From contig JAFUCD010000035.1 of assembly GCA_017459865.1 (NCBI GenBank), positions 1 through 25,226 of the forward strand: a stretch of DNA of 25,226 nucleotides, given 5' to 3'. The notes beneath the pieces are model-generated. The model had not been told where the DNA came from. It did no database searches and saw only the letters and a program-made list of their open reading frames with translations. Source of the stretch: Oscillospiraceae bacterium (GTDB taxonomy: Bacteria > Bacillota_A > Clostridia > Oscillospirales > Oscillospiraceae). The translations under genes were made by a program, and so were the position numbers. Shown one piece after another: positions 23,383-25,226 of this stretch. The stretch's first letter is position 1. The number at the start of each line of letters is the position of its first letter.

Positions 23383-25226
23383 GTGACAGATCACAAAAAC
23401 AAACAGAAATGGACGGCGATCGTCTGTCTCCTGGCGCTTGCGCTGTGCCTGCTGACAGGCTGCGGCGCAAAGGGCAAAGAGGCGATCACCGCGCTTGACC
23501 AGCTTAACGAGCCGGGCACGAAGATCGGCATGGCGAATGATACGAATGATGACAAGCTGGTGGCTGAGAGGCTCCCGCAGGCAGGACTTGAATACTATCA
23601 GGACGCCATGACCGGATACATCGCGGTGAGCCAGGGAAAGCTGGACGCCTTTGTATACGGAAAGCTTACAATGGAAACAGCCATCCGAAACGGCATGCAG
23701 GGCGTCCGACTCCTGGACGAGACCTTGGGGGAGAGCTATACCATGGCGGTTGCGATCGCCCCGAACACAAAGATCCCTGATCTGGAGAATCAGATCAATG
23801 CTTTTCTGGATGAGGTGAAGCGGGATGGAACGCTGGACGACATGGTCGACCGTTGGCTCGTTCGCAAGGATGAAACGATGCCGGAAATCCCGATCCCGGA
23901 GAGCTCTGAGCTCCATCTGGTCATAGGGACCTCCGGCGTCTATGAGCCCTTTACTTACTATGTGGGCACCGAGCTGCGGGGCTATGATATCGAGCTCGCC
24001 TATCGCTTCGCGGCCTGGCTGGGGGCGTCGGTGGAGTTCAAGGTCTATGACTACAACGGAATCATCGCGGCGGCGCAGGGCGGCGATGTGGACTGCGTCT
24101 TTGCCGCGCTCTTCATCACGCCCGAACGTCAGGAGGCGCTCCGTTTTTCGCAGCCGACCTATGTGGAGGAGATCGCCGTCATGGTGCGCGATGAAGGCGC
24201 GGCGCCGGAAGCATCGGGCGGCACCACGCACTGGCAGGACTACAACGGCAAAAAACTTGGCGTTCTGGTGGGCCCGCTGATGGAGGACGCGGCCGCGGAG
24301 TTTTTCCCCGACAGCGAATACTTATACTTTGACAGTTATCCGGACTGTGCGACCGCCCTGCTCACAGGCAAGATCGACGGCTTTCTCGGCGACGAGCCGG
24401 GTATGATCTCCATGCATGCGGAGCAGCCGGAGATCGACTATATTCATGAGCCCTTGACTGAAAACAACTATGCCTTTGCCTTCCGGAAGGACGATCCTGA
24501 AAGCGCTGCATTGTGCGAGGAGCTGAACGAGTTCCTTTCGCGCGCCTGGGAAGACGGCACCATGGACGAGATCGCGGAGACCTGGCTTGGTGTGGATGAG
24601 GCACGGAAGGTCGTGGACATGTCCGACCTGACAGGGGAAAACGGAACGATCCGGGTCGCGACCACTTCCACGGATATGCCCTGGTCGTATATCAAAGACG
24701 GGAAGAATGTCGGTTATGATATCGACCTCGTGGTGCGCTTCTGCCGTGACAGAGGCTATGGGCTGGAGATTGGAGATATGGACTTTGCCGGACGCATCCC
24801 GGCGGTTCAATCCGGAAAATACGACTTCACCACTGACATGAACGTGACGCCGGAGCGAGAGGAACAGGTGTTGTTTTCCAGCCCGACGGCTCACGGAGGC
24901 ATCGTGCTTGCGGTACGCGCGGCTGATCTCGATGCGCCGGGCTCAGAAGATGACGCGGTTGTACCGACGCTTGCTGATATGGAGCACGCCTCCATCGCCG
25001 TGCTGTCGGGAACGACCTTCCCAGAGGTTGTGGAACGACGTCTGCCTGATGCAGAGATCCTGTATTACAATTCGACGGCCGACGAGGTAAACGCCCTTAA
25101 GAGCGGGAAAGCGGATGCAGTCGCGATCGATGAGCCTGTTGCGCGCAATATGATGGCGGAAGATGACTCGCTTTCCATGGTATCCGAGAAGATCGACACC
25201 ATCGATTACGCCTTTGCATTCGGAAA
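23383..25226 (+). CDS. Lipoprotein with tandem family-3 solute-binding modules, 3' end outside window
   Basis: GTG at 23383 follows GGAGG by nine bases. The frame stays open to the window edge (614 codons). Residues 1-27 are a lipoprotein signal (WTAIVCLLALALCLLTGC, anchor C27). Module 1 (about 35-165; GTKIGMANDTND, then LDAFVYGKLTMETA and DLENQINAFLDEV) is short and lacks most of the N-terminal lobe. Module 2 (about 180-405; LHLVIGTSGVYEPFTYY, GYDIELAYRFAAWLG, FITPERQEALRFSQPTY, DGFLGDEPG) is complete. Module 3 (from about 420; IRVATTSTDMPWSYIKDG, VGYDIDLVVRF, MNVTPEREEQVLFSSPT, ADAVAIDEP) is cut by the end. These are SBP_bac_3 folds for amino acids and similar solutes. A fused ABC permease or a sensor output domain may follow outside the window. 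Confidence 0.92.
   Translation, partial: MTDHKNKQKWTAIVCLLALALCLLTGCGAKGKEAITALDQLNEPGTKIGMANDTNDDKLVAERLPQAGLEYYQDAMTGYIAVSQGKLDAFVYGKLTMETAIRNGMQGVRLLDETLGESYTMAVAIAPNTKIPDLENQINAFLDEVKRDGTLDDMVDRWLVRKDETMPEIPIPESSELHLVIGTSGVYEPFTYYVGTELRGYDIELAYRFAAWLGASVEFKVYDYNGIIAAAQGGDVDCVFAALFITPERQEALRFSQPTYVEEIAVMVRDEGAAPEASGGTTHWQDYNGKKLGVLVGPLMEDAAAEFFPDSEYLYFDSYPDCATALLTGKIDGFLGDEPGMISMHAEQPEIDYIHEPLTENNYAFAFRKDDPESAALCEELNEFLSRAWEDGTMDEIAETWLGVDEARKVVDMSDLTGENGTIRVATTSTDMPWSYIKDGKNVGYDIDLVVRFCRDRGYGLEIGDMDFAGRIPAVQSGKYDFTTDMNVTPEREEQVLFSSPTAHGGIVLAVRAADLDAPGSEDDAVVPTLADMEHASIAVLSGTTFPEVVERRLPDAEILYYNSTADEVNALKSGKADAVAIDEPVARNMMAEDDSLSMVSEKIDTIDYAFAFG

Overview
The window looks like a chromosomal segment of a moderately high-GC anaerobic Clostridia member, most likely an Oscillospiraceae-type gut bacterium. 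This rests on recognition of the proteins, not on a search: S-layer-homology (SLH) surface proteins, a clostridial-type trp operon under T-box control, strong AGGAGG-type ribosome binding sites, and sigma-A promoters.

Region 1 (1-6966, minus strand) is a membrane-lipid neighbourhood. From a good promoter at 7010-7038 it reads: a broken pgsA/cdsA junction, a YegS/DagK-type lipid kinase, a TVP38/TMEM64 (VTT) membrane protein, a radical SAM protein with a C-terminal cysteine cluster, and metK. After metK come a 29-codon single-TM peptide gene and a terminator-like hairpin. Then follow a GT4 glycosyltransferase, a PlsC-like acyltransferase and a membrane protein cut by the window edge. The last three overlap one another. 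CDP-diacylglycerol synthase and phosphatidylglycerophosphate synthase survive only as fragments joined head to tail.

Region 2 (6967-9582) holds a divergently transcribed TetR-family regulator with a palindromic operator candidate and a strong terminator. Next to it lies a decayed secreted lipase with three SLH domains. The lipase has lost its N-terminus, has one extra G in a homopolymer, and is interrupted by a compact element of four hairpins.

Region 3 (9583-16760, minus strand) is a complete tryptophan operon, trpE-G-D-C-F-(ACT protein)-B-A. Its genes are tightly packed with several 4-base ATGA overlaps. It is preceded by a T-box leader with a UGG specifier, a UGGC T-box bulge and an intrinsic terminator, so charged tRNA-Trp should control it. 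A two-ACT-domain protein sits inside the operon.

Region 4 (16760-17669) has no convincing gene. It carries several small hairpins, a G-rich direct repeat and a short tRNA-3'-half-like segment that may be an integration scar.

Region 5 (17670-25226, plus strand) is an envelope gene set with no visible internal terminators. It encodes a 1606-residue secreted SLH protein, a lipoprotein form of 5'-methylthioadenosine/S-adenosylhomocysteine nucleosidase with the catalytic residues conserved, and a lipoprotein with tandem family-3 solute-binding modules that runs off the window. An exported nucleosidase beside multi-module binding proteins suggests an extracytoplasmic nucleoside-thioether scavenging or sensing system. 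This is the most interesting candidate system here, but its function is inference.
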